Shown piece by piece: positions 25,483 through 34,807 of a DNA stretch of 64,000 nucleotides (position 1 is the stretch's first letter; the number at the start of each line of letters is the position of its first letter). Under the pieces are notes generated by a model, which did not search any database, was not told where the DNA came from, and worked only from the letters and a program-made list of their open reading frames with translations. Origin of the DNA: CAXQZM01 sp965229645 (GTDB taxonomy: Bacteria > Pseudomonadota > Alphaproteobacteria > UBA7985); contig OZ245893.1 in assembly GCA_965229645.1 (NCBI GenBank), positions 310,001-374,000 on the forward strand. The letters run 5' to 3'. A program made the translations under genes and the position numbers.

Positions 25483-27033
25483 TTAGCCATATTCGTGGGC
25501 CATGATCGTCTTGTCGATCAGGTCATGCATCAGGATCATGCCGTCAACTTCGCGGCCCGCGAGCAGGGCCGAGGCAGAGGCGGCGAGCAAACGTCGGCAG
25601 TTGCGCTGGCCCTTGTCGCTTAGGGTGAGAGCCGACATTAGGAACCGACGCGCCCAGGTTGTGCGCCGCTTGTCTAAATAGGCCTTAAGTTTTTGCACTT
25701 TTGCCGCTTGGGATCGGGCGCGGCCCAGAATCGTGCGGGTTTCGCCCGTGTCCACAAACCAGCTTGCGGCAAGGGCGCCCAGCTGGTCTCGGGCGCGTGC
25801 GTCCCACAACCATCGGTGCAGTTCTTGGTCGCTGGCGCGGCGAATGCGTCCATCGGTATCAATGAGGTCCATCAGCGCATCTTCGCCGAGGGTTTGTGGG
25901 CGCAGATCGTAGAGCCCCGTCGCCTCGAGAAAGTCTAGGAAGCCAGCGGCGGGCAAATTGCCTGCTTTGAGCCCGTCGGCCACGGCGCCTTCCAGGAAGA
26001 TCCGCGCCACATTCTGGTGAACCCTGTCTCCGCCAGATGGGCCCTTCATCACCTCAATAACATGTTTCATGGCGCTTTGCTGTTCGGAGTTGAGAACAAA
26101 GGCATCTTTGATGCCATGGCCTTCCTTGAGTAGGGCGACACTCATGAGGCGTTCGCCGTCGATTTTGGATTCCATTGTGAGGTGGGAAGCGCCGACGCCG
26201 TCCAACATCGATGCCGTGATTTTTTTGATGGACGGCGGCGGCGCGTGCGGCAGCACGCTGGCCTCTTGGCGTCGGCCAGCTTTGAGGATCTGATCAAGGC
26301 CGTCTTGCAGCGGCCCTGGGGGCAGCCATCCGCGCATTGCTGGCAGCAGTTTAAGGGTCTCGGGTCGCAGCGGGGTTGTTGATATGCGGCGTAAGAAGCT
26401 GCGGATGATCTGTTCCCGGGCTTGGTCGGTTTCTTCGACAAACAAGAACAGGGCGCAACGTTCGATCATGGGGCCAGGTGTGCTGGCCATAGCGCCAGAC
26501 AAGATAACTTTGAAGTCGGCGGGCATGGTCGCGAGGTTTGCCTCCAACATCTGATACAAATCGTAAGCGGTGCCGCGTTTTTCTTTGACCTCGGCGATCA
26601 GCGGGTCGATCAGTTCCGATATGTCGATGTCCGCTGATTCGGTCAGTTCGCCCATGCCTGGAACGTCAAGCGTCAGACACGCTGGAACGGGAAGTCCTAT
26701 GGATACATAGATGCCCGCGACGCGGTGGACGATTCCTTTGCTCAGGTCATGCCTGGCCTCAAGGCATTCCTCAATCACCTCGAGGAAGAATTCCGCATTC
26801 GCCAAATCGTTTTCAACGCCCATGCGGCATTCATCAAGCAGGACAGCCAGGAGGGTGAAGCAGGGCGCGTCGGGGGCATGTTCCGCGTCCGCAATCAGTT
26901 CTACGAGGTGCTGAGCGGCGTCGAAATCACTTAGGATCCGACTGCGAACGGATTTGAAATAAGCTGGAAACGCGTCATCCTGTCCGTAATCGGTAAGATA
27001 GGCAAGGCATCCGAGCAAGGCTTTGTTGGGCAT
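25483..27033 (-). CDS. Uncharacterised 516-aa soluble protein
   Basis: I do not recognise a family. The product is predominantly helical, with no membrane segment or signal peptide. It is acidic in the N-terminal half (many Asp/Glu around residues 35-165) and basic near the C-terminus (around RRTTWARRFL). Start ATG 27033 has AAGGA upstream. It is transcribed in the same direction as the formate dehydrogenase genes but separated by 129 bp, and it converges with the aldo/keto reductase (10-bp gap). Codon use resembles the core genome, so it is likely a real resident gene. Confidence 0.7.
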   Translation of the reverse strand: MPNKALLGCLAYLTDYGQDDAFPAYFKSVRSRILSDFDAAQHLVELIADAEHAPDAPCFTLLAVLLDECRMGVENDLANAEFFLEVIEECLEARHDLSKGIVHRVAGIYVSIGLPVPACLTLDVPGMGELTESADIDISELIDPLIAEVKEKRGTAYDLYQMLEANLATMPADFKVILSGAMASTPGPMIERCALFLFVEETDQAREQIIRSFLRRISTTPLRPETLKLLPAMRGWLPPGPLQDGLDQILKAGRRQEASVLPHAPPPSIKKITASMLDGVGASHLTMESKIDGERLMSVALLKEGHGIKDAFVLNSEQQSAMKHVIEVMKGPSGGDRVHQNVARIFLEGAVADGLKAGNLPAAGFLDFLEATGLYDLRPQTLGEDALMDLIDTDGRIRRASDQELHRWLWDARARDQLGALAASWFVDTGETRTILGRARSQAAKVQKLKAYLDKRRTTWARRFLMSALTLSDKGQRNCRRLLAASASALLAGREVDGMILMHDLIDKTIMAHEYG

Positions 27034-27162
27034 GGGCTGCGTCCTTGTTGGAAATTAGGGTCCAGGTCGATTGGAACAATCGACGCAGAAACCTAACCAT
27101 AGGGCCAAGGCGCGGTTAAGGTCAATTGATCCAAGAGTTGGCTCGGTGTCCGCCCGCTAATT

Positions 27163-29928
27163 TTAGGCCGGTTCGACCTTAACCGCAGAGAACTTAAACT
27201 CTGGGATTTTGCCGTAGGGGTCGAGGGCGGCGTTGGTGAGGAGGTTTGCCGCCGCCTCGACGTAGGCAAAGGGCAGGAATACCGTGTCTTCCGAGACCGC
27301 GCGGTCGGCCCGTGCCATGACCTCGATGGCGCCGCGTCGGGTCGCGAGACGGAGCATGTCGCCTGCGTCGACGCCCAATTTTCTTAAAGTTTTGGGATGG
27401 ACTTGAACGAGCGCCTCGGGTTCCAACGCATCGAGGACCGTGGCGCGCCGGGTCATGGACCCTGTGTGCCAGTGTTCCAATTGGCGGCCCGTGATCAGGA
27501 TAAAGGGGTAGTCGTCGTCGGGCGTTTCGTCGGGGGAGATCAGGCCTGCGGGGGTGAACTTGGCGCGGCGGTTGGCGCGGGGGAAGCCGTCGCCGAACAC
27601 GATGGGCTGGCCTGGGTCGGTCGCGCTCAAGGACGGGTAGGTGACGGCGTCCTGCTGTTCCAACCGGTCCCAGCTGATGTTGTCGAGCGACTTCATGGTT
27701 TGCTTCATTTCCGCAAACACTTGGCGCGGGTGCGTGTAGGTCCAGTTGAGACCCAGGCGCTGCGCCAGCGCGGTTGTGATGGCCCAGTCTTCGCGGGCGT
27801 CGCCCGGCGGGGCGACGGCGGCGCGGCCCATTTGCACCTGGCGGTTGGTATTGGTGACGGTGCCAGTCTTTTCGGGCCACGCCGCGGCGGGCAAGATGAG
27901 GTCGGCGTAGCAGGCGGTTTCGGTCAGGAAGATATCTTGTACGACCAAACAGTCGAGCTTGGCCAGGGCATCGCGCGCATGGTCAACATCGGGGTCGGAC
28001 ATGGCGGGGTTTTCGCCCAAGATGTACATGCCCTTGATCTGATCTTGATGGATCGCTTCCATAATTTCGACGACGGTCAGGCCCTTTTCGTTTGAAAAAT
28101 CCTCCGACTGCCAGACTTGGGTGAAGGCCGAGCGCACGCCGTCGTCCATGACCGACTGGTAGTCGGGCAAGAACATGGGGATCAGGCCCGCGTCGGACGC
28201 GCCCTGGACGTTGTTTTGACCGCGCAGGGGGTGCAGGCCTGTGCCAGGGCGGCCCACGTGGCCGCACATGAGCGCCAGCGAGATCAGGCAGCGCGAATTG
28301 TCGGTGCCGTGGATGTGCTGGGAAATCCCCATGCCCCAGAAGATCAGGCCCGCCTGCGCCGTGGCGAAGGTGCGCGCAACCTCGCGAAGGGTTTGGGCGG
28401 GAATGCCGCAGATGGCGGCCATATCCTCGGGCGCGAAGCCCTTGAGGTGCTGACGCATGGCGTCCCAACCTTCGGTAAAGCCGTCGATATACTGCTGGTC
28501 CTGGAGGCCTTCCTCGACGATCACGTGCATGATCGCGTTCAACATGGCAACATCGGTACCAGGTTTGAACTGCAACATGTGCGCGGCGTGTCGCTTAAGG
28601 CCGATCCCGCGCGGGTCCATGACAATCAGCTTGCCGCCGCGTTTGGCGAACTGCTTAAAGTAGGTCGCGGCGACGGGGTGATTTTCGATGGGGTTGGCGC
28701 CGATGACGATGGCGACGTCGGCGTTGACGATTTCGTTGAAGGTCGCGGTCACGGCCCCCGAGCCGACGTTTTCCATGAGCGCGGCAACCGAAGAGGCGTG
28801 GCACAGCCGCGTGCAGTGATCGACATTGTTGTGCCCGAAGCCCTGACGGATCAACTTTTGGAAGAGGTAAGCTTCCTCATTGGAGCATTTGGCCGAGCCA
28901 AAGCCCGCGACCGACGCGCCGCCGAAGCGGTCCTTCAGATCGCGCAAGCCGCTGGCGGCGAGGTCTAAGGCTTCGTCCCACTTAATTTCCTCAAAGTGCG
29001 TGGAAATATCGGCGGGGTTGACGTTCAGGCCCTTGGGTGCGCCTGGCTTGCGCTTGAGCGGCTTGGTCAGGCGGTGGGCGTGGTTGATATAGTCGAACCC
29101 AAACCGGCCCTTGACGCACAGGCGTTGTTCGTTGGCGGGACCCTCGGCACCCTCGACCCAGGCGATGCGGCCGTCCTTGACCTTGAAGTCGAGTTGACAC
29201 CCGACCCCGCAGTAGGGGCAAACGGACTGCACCGAGGTGTCGTAGTCCTGAGAGTCGCCAACTTCCGCCTCGCCGACCGCGCCCGCGGGCATGAGCGCGC
29301 CCGTGGGGCAGGCCTGGACGCATTCCCCGCAGGCAACGCAGGTCGAGGCGCCCATGTCGTCGCCGAAGTCGAACACGATCTCGGCGTTCATGCCGCGCCC
29401 TGCCATGCCGATCACGTCGTTGACTTGGACTTCGCGGCAAGCGCGCACGCACAAGTTGCACTGGATGCAGGCATCGAGGTTGACCCGCATGGCGACATGC
29501 GAGGCGTCGAGCAAGGGCACCTGATCGGCGGGGCGGGCGGGAAAGCGGCTCGTCTCCAGGTCGCTCAGGCCTGCCATGGACCAGAAATGCGACGACTGAT
29601 CGTGGGCCGTGTCCTGGGTCGGCTGGTCGGCGAGCAGCAGCTCCATGACCAGCTTGCGGGATTTTTCGGCGCGGTCGGTGCCCGTCTTGACCACCATGCC
29701 TGGCTGGACAGGGCGAATGCAGGAAGCGGCGAGGGTGCGCTCGCCCTCGATTTCCACCATGCAGGCGCGGCAATTGCCGTCGGCGCGATAGCCCACCGCA
29801 TCGGCGTGGCACAGGTGGGGCAGGGTGGTGCCTTCGCGCTTGGCGACGGCCCAGATGGTTTCGCCCTCTATAGCGGAGACTTGCGCGCCGTCGAGGGTGA
29901 AGCTGACGACTTTGTTTTGCTCGAGCAT
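27163..29928 (-). CDS. fdsA: NAD-dependent formate dehydrogenase, molybdopterin catalytic subunit
   Basis: This is the catalytic subunit that oxidises formate to CO2. The N-terminal [2Fe-2S] domain has Cys40, 53, 56 and 70. Two ferredoxin clusters follow (Cys154/157/160/164 and Cys197/200/203/207). The [4Fe-4S] motif CPYCGVGC begins at Cys237 and ends with Cys271. The active-site ligand is Cys376 in TRLCHASS, so this is not a selenoprotein. Length is 921 aa. GGAGG lies inside the end of the upstream fused gene, one base before this gene. The fdsC and fdsD accessory genes are not next to it. Confidence 0.9.
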   Translation of the reverse strand: MLEQNKVVSFTLDGAQVSAIEGETIWAVAKREGTTLPHLCHADAVGYRADGNCRACMVEIEGERTLAASCIRPVQPGMVVKTGTDRAEKSRKLVMELLLADQPTQDTAHDQSSHFWSMAGLSDLETSRFPARPADQVPLLDASHVAMRVNLDACIQCNLCVRACREVQVNDVIGMAGRGMNAEIVFDFGDDMGASTCVACGECVQACPTGALMPAGAVGEAEVGDSQDYDTSVQSVCPYCGVGCQLDFKVKDGRIAWVEGAEGPANEQRLCVKGRFGFDYINHAHRLTKPLKRKPGAPKGLNVNPADISTHFEEIKWDEALDLAASGLRDLKDRFGGASVAGFGSAKCSNEEAYLFQKLIRQGFGHNNVDHCTRLCHASSVAALMENVGSGAVTATFNEIVNADVAIVIGANPIENHPVAATYFKQFAKRGGKLIVMDPRGIGLKRHAAHMLQFKPGTDVAMLNAIMHVIVEEGLQDQQYIDGFTEGWDAMRQHLKGFAPEDMAAICGIPAQTLREVARTFATAQAGLIFWGMGISQHIHGTDNSRCLISLALMCGHVGRPGTGLHPLRGQNNVQGASDAGLIPMFLPDYQSVMDDGVRSAFTQVWQSEDFSNEKGLTVVEIMEAIHQDQIKGMYILGENPAMSDPDVDHARDALAKLDCLVVQDIFLTETACYADLILPAAAWPEKTGTVTNTNRQVQMGRAAVAPPGDAREDWAITTALAQRLGLNWTYTHPRQVFAEMKQTMKSLDNISWDRLEQQDAVTYPSLSATDPGQPIVFGDGFPRANRRAKFTPAGLISPDETPDDDYPFILITGRQLEHWHTGSMTRRATVLDALEPEALVQVHPKTLRKLGVDAGDMLRLATRRGAIEVMARADRAVSEDTVFLPFAYVEAAANLLTNAALDPYGKIPEFKFSAVKVEPA

Positions 29929-29929
29929 G

Positions 29930-31627
29930 CTACACCTCCTCCGCGAAGTACTTCAGGGTCGATCGTATGGGGTTGGGGGCCGCCTGGCCGAGGCCGCAGA
30001 TCGAGGCGTCGGCCATGACGTCGCACAGGTCGTGCAAGAGGGCCTGATCCCACCTATCCTGCTCCATCAATTGCACCGCCTTGGCGCAGCCCGTGCGGCA
30101 CGGGGTGCATTGGCCGCAGCTTTCATCCTCAAAGAACTTCAGCATGTTGAGCGCGGCGGCGCGGGCGCTGTCTTGGTCGGACAAAACCACGACCGCTGCC
30201 GACCCGATGAAGGTGCCGAGCGGTTGCAAGGTATCAAAGTCCAAAGGGATGTCGGCGATGGTCGCGGGCAGTAAGCCCGAGGAGGGGCCGCCGGGCTGGT
30301 AGGCCTTGAACTTATGGCCCGCCAGCATGCCGCCCGCCGCCTCGATCAGATCGGTGATGGTCGAGCCCGCGGGCAGCAGATGCACGCCTGGATTTTGCAC
30401 ACGGCCCGAGATGGAGTAGGACCGCAGGCCCTTGCGACCATTTTTCTCGACGGCGGACAGCACCTCGGGCCCCTCGCGCACGATTTTGGCGATCCAGTAC
30501 AGGGTTTCGACATTGTGAACCAAGGTGGGGCGGTTGAACACGCCGACCTGCGCCACAAAGGGCGGGCGATGGCGGGGTAGGCCGCGCTTGCCCTCGATGG
30601 ACTCGATCATGGCGCTTTCTTCGCCGCAAATGTAGGCGCCCGCGCCGCGTCGGACCTCGATATAGCCAGGATCGACCAGACCCGCGCGCTCCAGCGCCGC
30701 GATCTCGGTGGCGAGAATGTGGAGAACGGCGGGGTATTCGTCGCGCATGTAGATGTAGGCGCGGTCGGCCTCGACGGCCCAGGCGGCGATCAGCATCCCC
30801 TCCAGGAACAGATGCGGCGTGCGCTCAAGGTAGTACCGGTCCTTAAAGGTACCTGGCTCGCCCTCGTCGCCATTGACGGCCAGGTAGCGCGGGCCCTCGT
30901 TCATGCGGACGAAGGACCACTTTTTGCCCGAGGGGAAGCCCGCGCCGCCGAGGCCGCGTAGGCCCGAGGACAGAATCGTATCCTGCACCTCATCCGCCGT
31001 CATGGCACCGTCGCGTAAGGCGGCCAGCTTGGCGTAGCCGCCAGCGGCTTGGTAGGCTTTGAGCGCCTCGTAAGCAGGGATGCGGGCATGGGTCGCGTTC
31101 GCCGCGATGGCGTCCTGGACCTTTGCTGGGGTGGCCTGGTCGATGTGGTTGTGGCCGAGTTCCAAGGTCGGGGCCGTGTCGCAGCGGCCCATGCACGGCG
31201 CGCGCACGACCCGCACCTGCGCCGGGTCCAACTGCGCCTTCAGGGCGTCCTGCAGGGCTTGGGCACCTGCGAGTTCGCACGACAGGCTATCGCAGACCCG
31301 GATGGTCAGCGCGGGCGGCGGGGCGTCCCCTTCCTTGACCACGTCGAAGTGCGCGTAGAAAGTCGCAACCTCGTAGACCTCGGCCTGAGCCAGGTTCATG
31401 ACTTCGGCGAGGGCGCGCAAGTTGGCGGCGCTCAGGTGGCCGTAGGTGTCCTGGATTTTGTGCAAGTTTTCGATCAGCAAGTCGCGCGCGGTGGCGTCGC
31501 CGACAAGCTGGGCAATCGCCGCAAAGGCCGCCTCGTCAAGCTGGCGCCCCTTCGGGGTGCCACGGCCTTTGCCTTGGCCACGTTTCCAAATGCCTGGGGC
31601 GGTCGAATCCAACATGGCTCGGGACAT
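29930..31627 (-). CDS. Formate dehydrogenase diaphorase subunit, fused FdsG-FdsB
   Basis: This subunit passes electrons from the formate site to NAD+. Residues about 25-170 form a NuoE/FdsG-like [2Fe-2S] thioredoxin fold (RVCDSLSCELAG and APCMGRCDTAP). From about 205 the protein is NuoF/FdsB-like: GLRGLGGAGFPSGKKW and NGDEGEPGTFKDR bind FMN and NADH, and ESCGQCTPCRTGC holds a [4Fe-4S] cluster. In Cupriavidus and Rhodobacter these are usually two genes; here they are one 565-aa protein. Start choices are ATG 31627 or 31615. Confidence 0.88.
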   Translation of the reverse strand: MSRAMLDSTAPGIWKRGQGKGRGTPKGRQLDEAAFAAIAQLVGDATARDLLIENLHKIQDTYGHLSAANLRALAEVMNLAQAEVYEVATFYAHFDVVKEGDAPPPALTIRVCDSLSCELAGAQALQDALKAQLDPAQVRVVRAPCMGRCDTAPTLELGHNHIDQATPAKVQDAIAANATHARIPAYEALKAYQAAGGYAKLAALRDGAMTADEVQDTILSSGLRGLGGAGFPSGKKWSFVRMNEGPRYLAVNGDEGEPGTFKDRYYLERTPHLFLEGMLIAAWAVEADRAYIYMRDEYPAVLHILATEIAALERAGLVDPGYIEVRRGAGAYICGEESAMIESIEGKRGLPRHRPPFVAQVGVFNRPTLVHNVETLYWIAKIVREGPEVLSAVEKNGRKGLRSYSISGRVQNPGVHLLPAGSTITDLIEAAGGMLAGHKFKAYQPGGPSSGLLPATIADIPLDFDTLQPLGTFIGSAAVVVLSDQDSARAAALNMLKFFEDESCGQCTPCRTGCAKAVQLMEQDRWDQALLHDLCDVMADASICGLGQAAPNPIRSTLKYFAEEV

Positions 31628-32021
31628 AAGGTTTCAAGGGGTGCTGGCAATGGTCCGTCGCGACCTAAATCGGCAAATTGCGCCGTGCCTCAGGCGCGCT
31701 CTGGCGGGGGCTTGGCCGTATCGATTTGGGCGGAAACAGGGAAATTTGGTAAATTTAGGGGTTAAGGGGCAGTTTTTGGGGGTTCAGCGCGGTTCTGATG
31801 AGCCCAAAAGCCTTATTGCAGGCGGGTTTTTTGCAAGTTTCCTGTTATTCGGAAAAATCCCTGTTCCAATCGATTTTGCACCCTGTTCGTCCCTGTTTCA
31901 TTTGGAATTTAAGGGCGCGAAAGAGCTGGCGCGCACCCCTTGATTTATGGGAAAAAATGTGCGAGAACAAAATACGAACATTCACTTCCAACCCCCTACC
32001 AATCTCGCACGGAGGACAAGC
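31628..32021. promoter_or_regulatory. Divergent intergenic region with repeated CCTGTT motifs
   Basis: This stretch separates the formate dehydrogenase operon (minus) from the ParB-methyltransferase gene (plus). It is more AT-rich than either side. CCTGTT occurs four times, at 31841, 31860, 31882 and 31892, in one orientation. I see no gene. GGAGG just before 32022 is the downstream ribosome-binding site. Confidence 0.4.
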
Positions 32022-33263
32022 ATGACTAGGCCCCTTGAGGTCCGTTATAGATCGCCCCACGGTTTGCGGCCCGATCCTGGCAATGCGCGGGTGCATCCCA
32101 AGGCGCAGATCGCGCAGTTGCGGGCCTCGATCACGCAGTTTGGATTTACCAATCCCGTATTGATCGACGAAGCGAGCGGCGTGATCGCAGGCCACGGTCG
32201 GTTGGCGGCGGCCCTGGACCTGGGCCTGGATCAGGTGCCGACGATTGAACTGGCGGGTCTGAGCGAGGCGCAGCAGCGGGCCTTGCGGTTGGCGGACAAT
32301 CGGATTGCGCTGGGTGCGCGCTGGGACCAGGACGCGCTGAAGCTGGAGTTGGGGGCGCTGGCGGATCTGGACGTGGATTTGAGCCTGACGGGCTTTGGCT
32401 TCAAGGAAATCGACGTGGCGCTGGCGACCCCGACGGGCGTCGCCCGCGACGAGGGGGCGGAGGTGTGGCCCGACCCGCCTGCGGAACCCCGGGCCGCCCT
32501 CGGGCAGATTTGGCAGTTGGGGGACCATCGCCTTGGCTGCGGGCATGTTGCAGACGCCGCGTTCGCGCGCGCGGTCATGGGGGCGGGGGTTGCTGCCGAT
32601 GCGGCGTTCTTAGCGCCGCCGCAGTTGCGGGCGGTGGCAGGGAGGCCCAGGCAGAGCGCCGCTGAAGTTGCGGCGGCGCTGCGCGCTGATCTGGAGAGTT
32701 GCGTGGCGGTATCGCGCCCTGGGGCGGTGCATTTTGTGCGCCTGGACTGGCAGCGCTTGGACCTGCTGTCCGCCGTGGGTCGCCAAGTCTATGGCGACCC
32801 GCGCGATTTGTGCGTTTGGACGAAGGGACGGGCGGGTGTCGGGGTGGGAACGCTCTACGAACCGCAGCATGGGTTGATCTATGTTTTTCAAGTCGGGGAG
32901 GCGGCGGGCCCAGGTTTGGCGCCGCCGCCTGGCCGGGCGCGGCCCAATGTGTGGCGGTACGAGCCAGAGAGGCGGCCCGACGGCGCGCACTTGGACGGCT
33001 TGGGGTCCACGCTCGCGCCCAAGGCCCTGATTGCCGATGCCCTGCAAGATGTCACGCAGCGCGGTCAGGTGGTGCTGGATGCCTATGTGGGAACGGGAAC
33101 CAGCTTGCTGGCTGCCGACGGGATCGGGCGACGACTTCGGGGCTTTGAGCCCGATCCTGCGCACCTTGATTGGGCGATCCAGCGCTGGGAGCAGCAGACG
33201 GGCGCGGCGGCGGTGTTGGCAGAGTCCCGTCAAAGTTTGCCGCAAGCAGGGGGGGTAGCATGA
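32022..33263 (+). CDS. ParB-nuclease-domain/DNA-methyltransferase fusion with degenerate catalytic motif
   Basis: The N-terminus is a ParB/Srx-like domain with GVIAGHGRLAAA at residues 53-64. The C-terminal half resembles phage and mobile-element N6-adenine/N4-cytosine methyltransferases. SAM motif I is present as VVLDAYVGTGTSLLAA near residue 350. The catalytic motif IV, normally DPPY, reads APPQ (198-201), so methyl transfer is unlikely. The usual arrangement with DUF5681 proteins downstream is kept. Start ATG 32022 has GGAGG 6 nt upstream; 25 upstream in-frame codons are probably non-coding. Length is 413 aa. Confidence 0.75.
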   Translation: MTRPLEVRYRSPHGLRPDPGNARVHPKAQIAQLRASITQFGFTNPVLIDEASGVIAGHGRLAAALDLGLDQVPTIELAGLSEAQQRALRLADNRIALGARWDQDALKLELGALADLDVDLSLTGFGFKEIDVALATPTGVARDEGAEVWPDPPAEPRAALGQIWQLGDHRLGCGHVADAAFARAVMGAGVAADAAFLAPPQLRAVAGRPRQSAAEVAAALRADLESCVAVSRPGAVHFVRLDWQRLDLLSAVGRQVYGDPRDLCVWTKGRAGVGVGTLYEPQHGLIYVFQVGEAAGPGLAPPPGRARPNVWRYEPERRPDGAHLDGLGSTLAPKALIADALQDVTQRGQVVLDAYVGTGTSLLAADGIGRRLRGFEPDPAHLDWAIQRWEQQTGAAAVLAESRQSLPQAGGVA

Positions 33264-33808
33264 CATCTCAAAATCCCGAACCTCGGACGTCAGCGCTTCA
33301 GGTGCGGCGGCCTGGTCGGATCGTGGAGGACTCGAGTTTTGAAATCTTGCTGGAAAAGTCGCTGACGGTCGATCAGGACGGCGAGACGCGGGCGCTCAGC
33401 GCCAAAGAAGCCTTGCAGTGGAAAGTCTATGAGGACGCGCTGGCGGGGAAAGTCGCCGCCGTGCGCAAGGTACTCGCCATGATCCAAGAGCGGGACGCGG
33501 CAAGGGCGCGCGCTCAGGCTCCGCGCGTCAAGGAGGAGCCGGTTCGCAAGTATCAGGTCGAGCAGCGCCACATGACGTCGGATCAGGCCGACGCAGCGCT
33601 GCTGATTTTGGGCATGGCGCGTTGCGAAGCCATGGTTGGTCGCGAGGAGGGTGCGGGGCAGCGGCGGATGCAACTGGAGCCCTGGGCCGTGCAGGCGGCC
33701 CTATCGCGCCCTGGCGGGGTAAGCTTGACCGCGCACCAGCGCCAAGAGGTGGCGCGCCAGACCGCGACGCCGAACAAGATCAAGTGGCCGAAAGGGTATG
33801 GGGCATGA
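33260..33808 (+). CDS. DUF5681-associated hypothetical protein
   Basis: The function is unknown. The 182-aa product is basic and contains a central helical region (SAKEALQWKVYEDALAGKVAA). The C-terminal motif TATPNKIKWPKGYG resembles RRPKKVRWPDWW in the next gene, which suggests the two are distantly related. Its ATG overlaps the stop of the ParB-methyltransferase gene (ATGA), and its own stop overlaps the next gene in the same way. Three translationally coupled genes of this type are common in alphaproteobacterial prophage-like or mobile regions. Confidence 0.65.
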   Translation: MTSQNPEPRTSALQVRRPGRIVEDSSFEILLEKSLTVDQDGETRALSAKEALQWKVYEDALAGKVAAVRKVLAMIQERDAARARAQAPRVKEEPVRKYQVEQRHMTSDQADAALLILGMARCEAMVGREEGAGQRRMQLEPWAVQAALSRPGGVSLTAHQRQEVARQTATPNKIKWPKGYGA

Positions 33809-34410
33809 GCGATGACCTTAGCCAAAATCTTACTGCGAGGGAGGAGGTGGGTTATGGGAAGCCGCCCATGTCGTCGCGGTTTTGCAAGGGCCAGAGCGGC
33901 AATCCCAAAGGTCGCCCGCGCGGCGCACGGACCCGAGGCCACCCGTACGAGGCGGTGCTGGGGCGCGCGGTGACGATCCGTGAAGACGGCGTCGAGCGGG
34001 TCGTGACCGCAGCCGAAGCGCTAGTGTTGAAACTGGCCCAGCACAGCCTGAGCCACGGCGGCGGTGTCGCGCAATTGCTGGCCGAGGTGCTGGAACAGCA
34101 GACCAAGGTACAGACCCCGCCGCAGCAGACCAAGGGAAGGATCGTTCGGGAGATCGTGCGGCCAGGGTCGGTCACCACGGCGCTGGAGTTGTTGCGCCTG
34201 GGCAAAGTCTTGGATGCCGCGCGTCCCACGGCGAAGATGCTCCTGGAGCCTTGGATCGTCGAGCGGGCGTTGGCACGCCTGGGCGAGCGGCGGCTTTCGG
34301 TGCCTGATCAAATGACGGTGCTGGCGGCGACGCGACGGCCAAAGAAAGTGCGGTGGCCTGACTGGTGGCAGGCTTTGCCTGATGGGGCGGACGTGATCAG
34401 AGACTGGTAG
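33805..34410 (+). CDS. DUF5681-domain protein
   Basis: The N-terminal motif SSRFCKGQSGNPKGRPRG is the hallmark of DUF5681, a small domain frequent in alphaproteobacterial phage and mobile regions next to ParB-methyltransferases and sometimes terminases. The rest is helical, with VLKLAQHSLSHGGGVAQLLAEVLEQQ in the middle. Length is 201 aa from ATG 33805, which overlaps the previous stop by 4 nt. The molecular role is unknown; a DNA-associated role is inferred from the basic N-terminus and context. Confidence 0.75.
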   Translation: MSDDLSQNLTAREEVGYGKPPMSSRFCKGQSGNPKGRPRGARTRGHPYEAVLGRAVTIREDGVERVVTAAEALVLKLAQHSLSHGGGVAQLLAEVLEQQTKVQTPPQQTKGRIVREIVRPGSVTTALELLRLGKVLDAARPTAKMLLEPWIVERALARLGERRLSVPDQMTVLAATRRPKKVRWPDWWQALPDGADVIRDW

Positions 34411-34486
34411 GGTTTGTTGGATCAGTGGTGTAAGGGAGAAACCAAGGGACCAGGTCCCCCCAACCTTACATGTGATGGAGCTGATA

Positions 34487-34696
34487 ATGAATAGGATACC
34501 TGTTCGCTCGAGTCTTATAGCGAGTGTTGGATACGAAGATGGAACGCTTGAAATCGCCTTTGTGAGCAAAGGTTCGGTGTATCAATACTATGATGTGCCC
34601 GAAGCGATCTATGATGAACTGATGAATGCTGACTCGCATGGGCAGTATTTCATTGGAATGATACGGGGTGCATTTGTGGAGCAACGAATTAGATGA
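34487..34696 (+). CDS. KTSC-domain protein
   Basis: This 69-residue protein matches the small KTSC domain. VRSSLIASVGYEDGTLEIAF corresponds to the V.SS.I..vgYd....L.v.F pattern, and YQYYDVPEAIYDELMNADSHG to the Y.Y..VP..vy..l..A.S.G pattern. KTSC proteins are found alone or fused to lysyl-tRNA synthetase and phage proteins; the function is unclear. The gene is clearly AT-richer than its neighbours, suggesting recent acquisition. I chose ATG 34487 because GGAG precedes it at a good distance; GTG 34472 would be longer. Confidence 0.7.
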   Translation: MNRIPVRSSLIASVGYEDGTLEIAFVSKGSVYQYYDVPEAIYDELMNADSHGQYFIGMIRGAFVEQRIR

Positions 34697-34807
34697 TCCT
34701 ATGGTTTTCTCATTTCATCCGCAAAGTTTCTTCGGGTTTATTCCCGAGATAAAGTGGGCGAAGTGGGTGATGGATTCCGTGATTTCGGTTCGTTGTGCGC
34801 GGCATGA

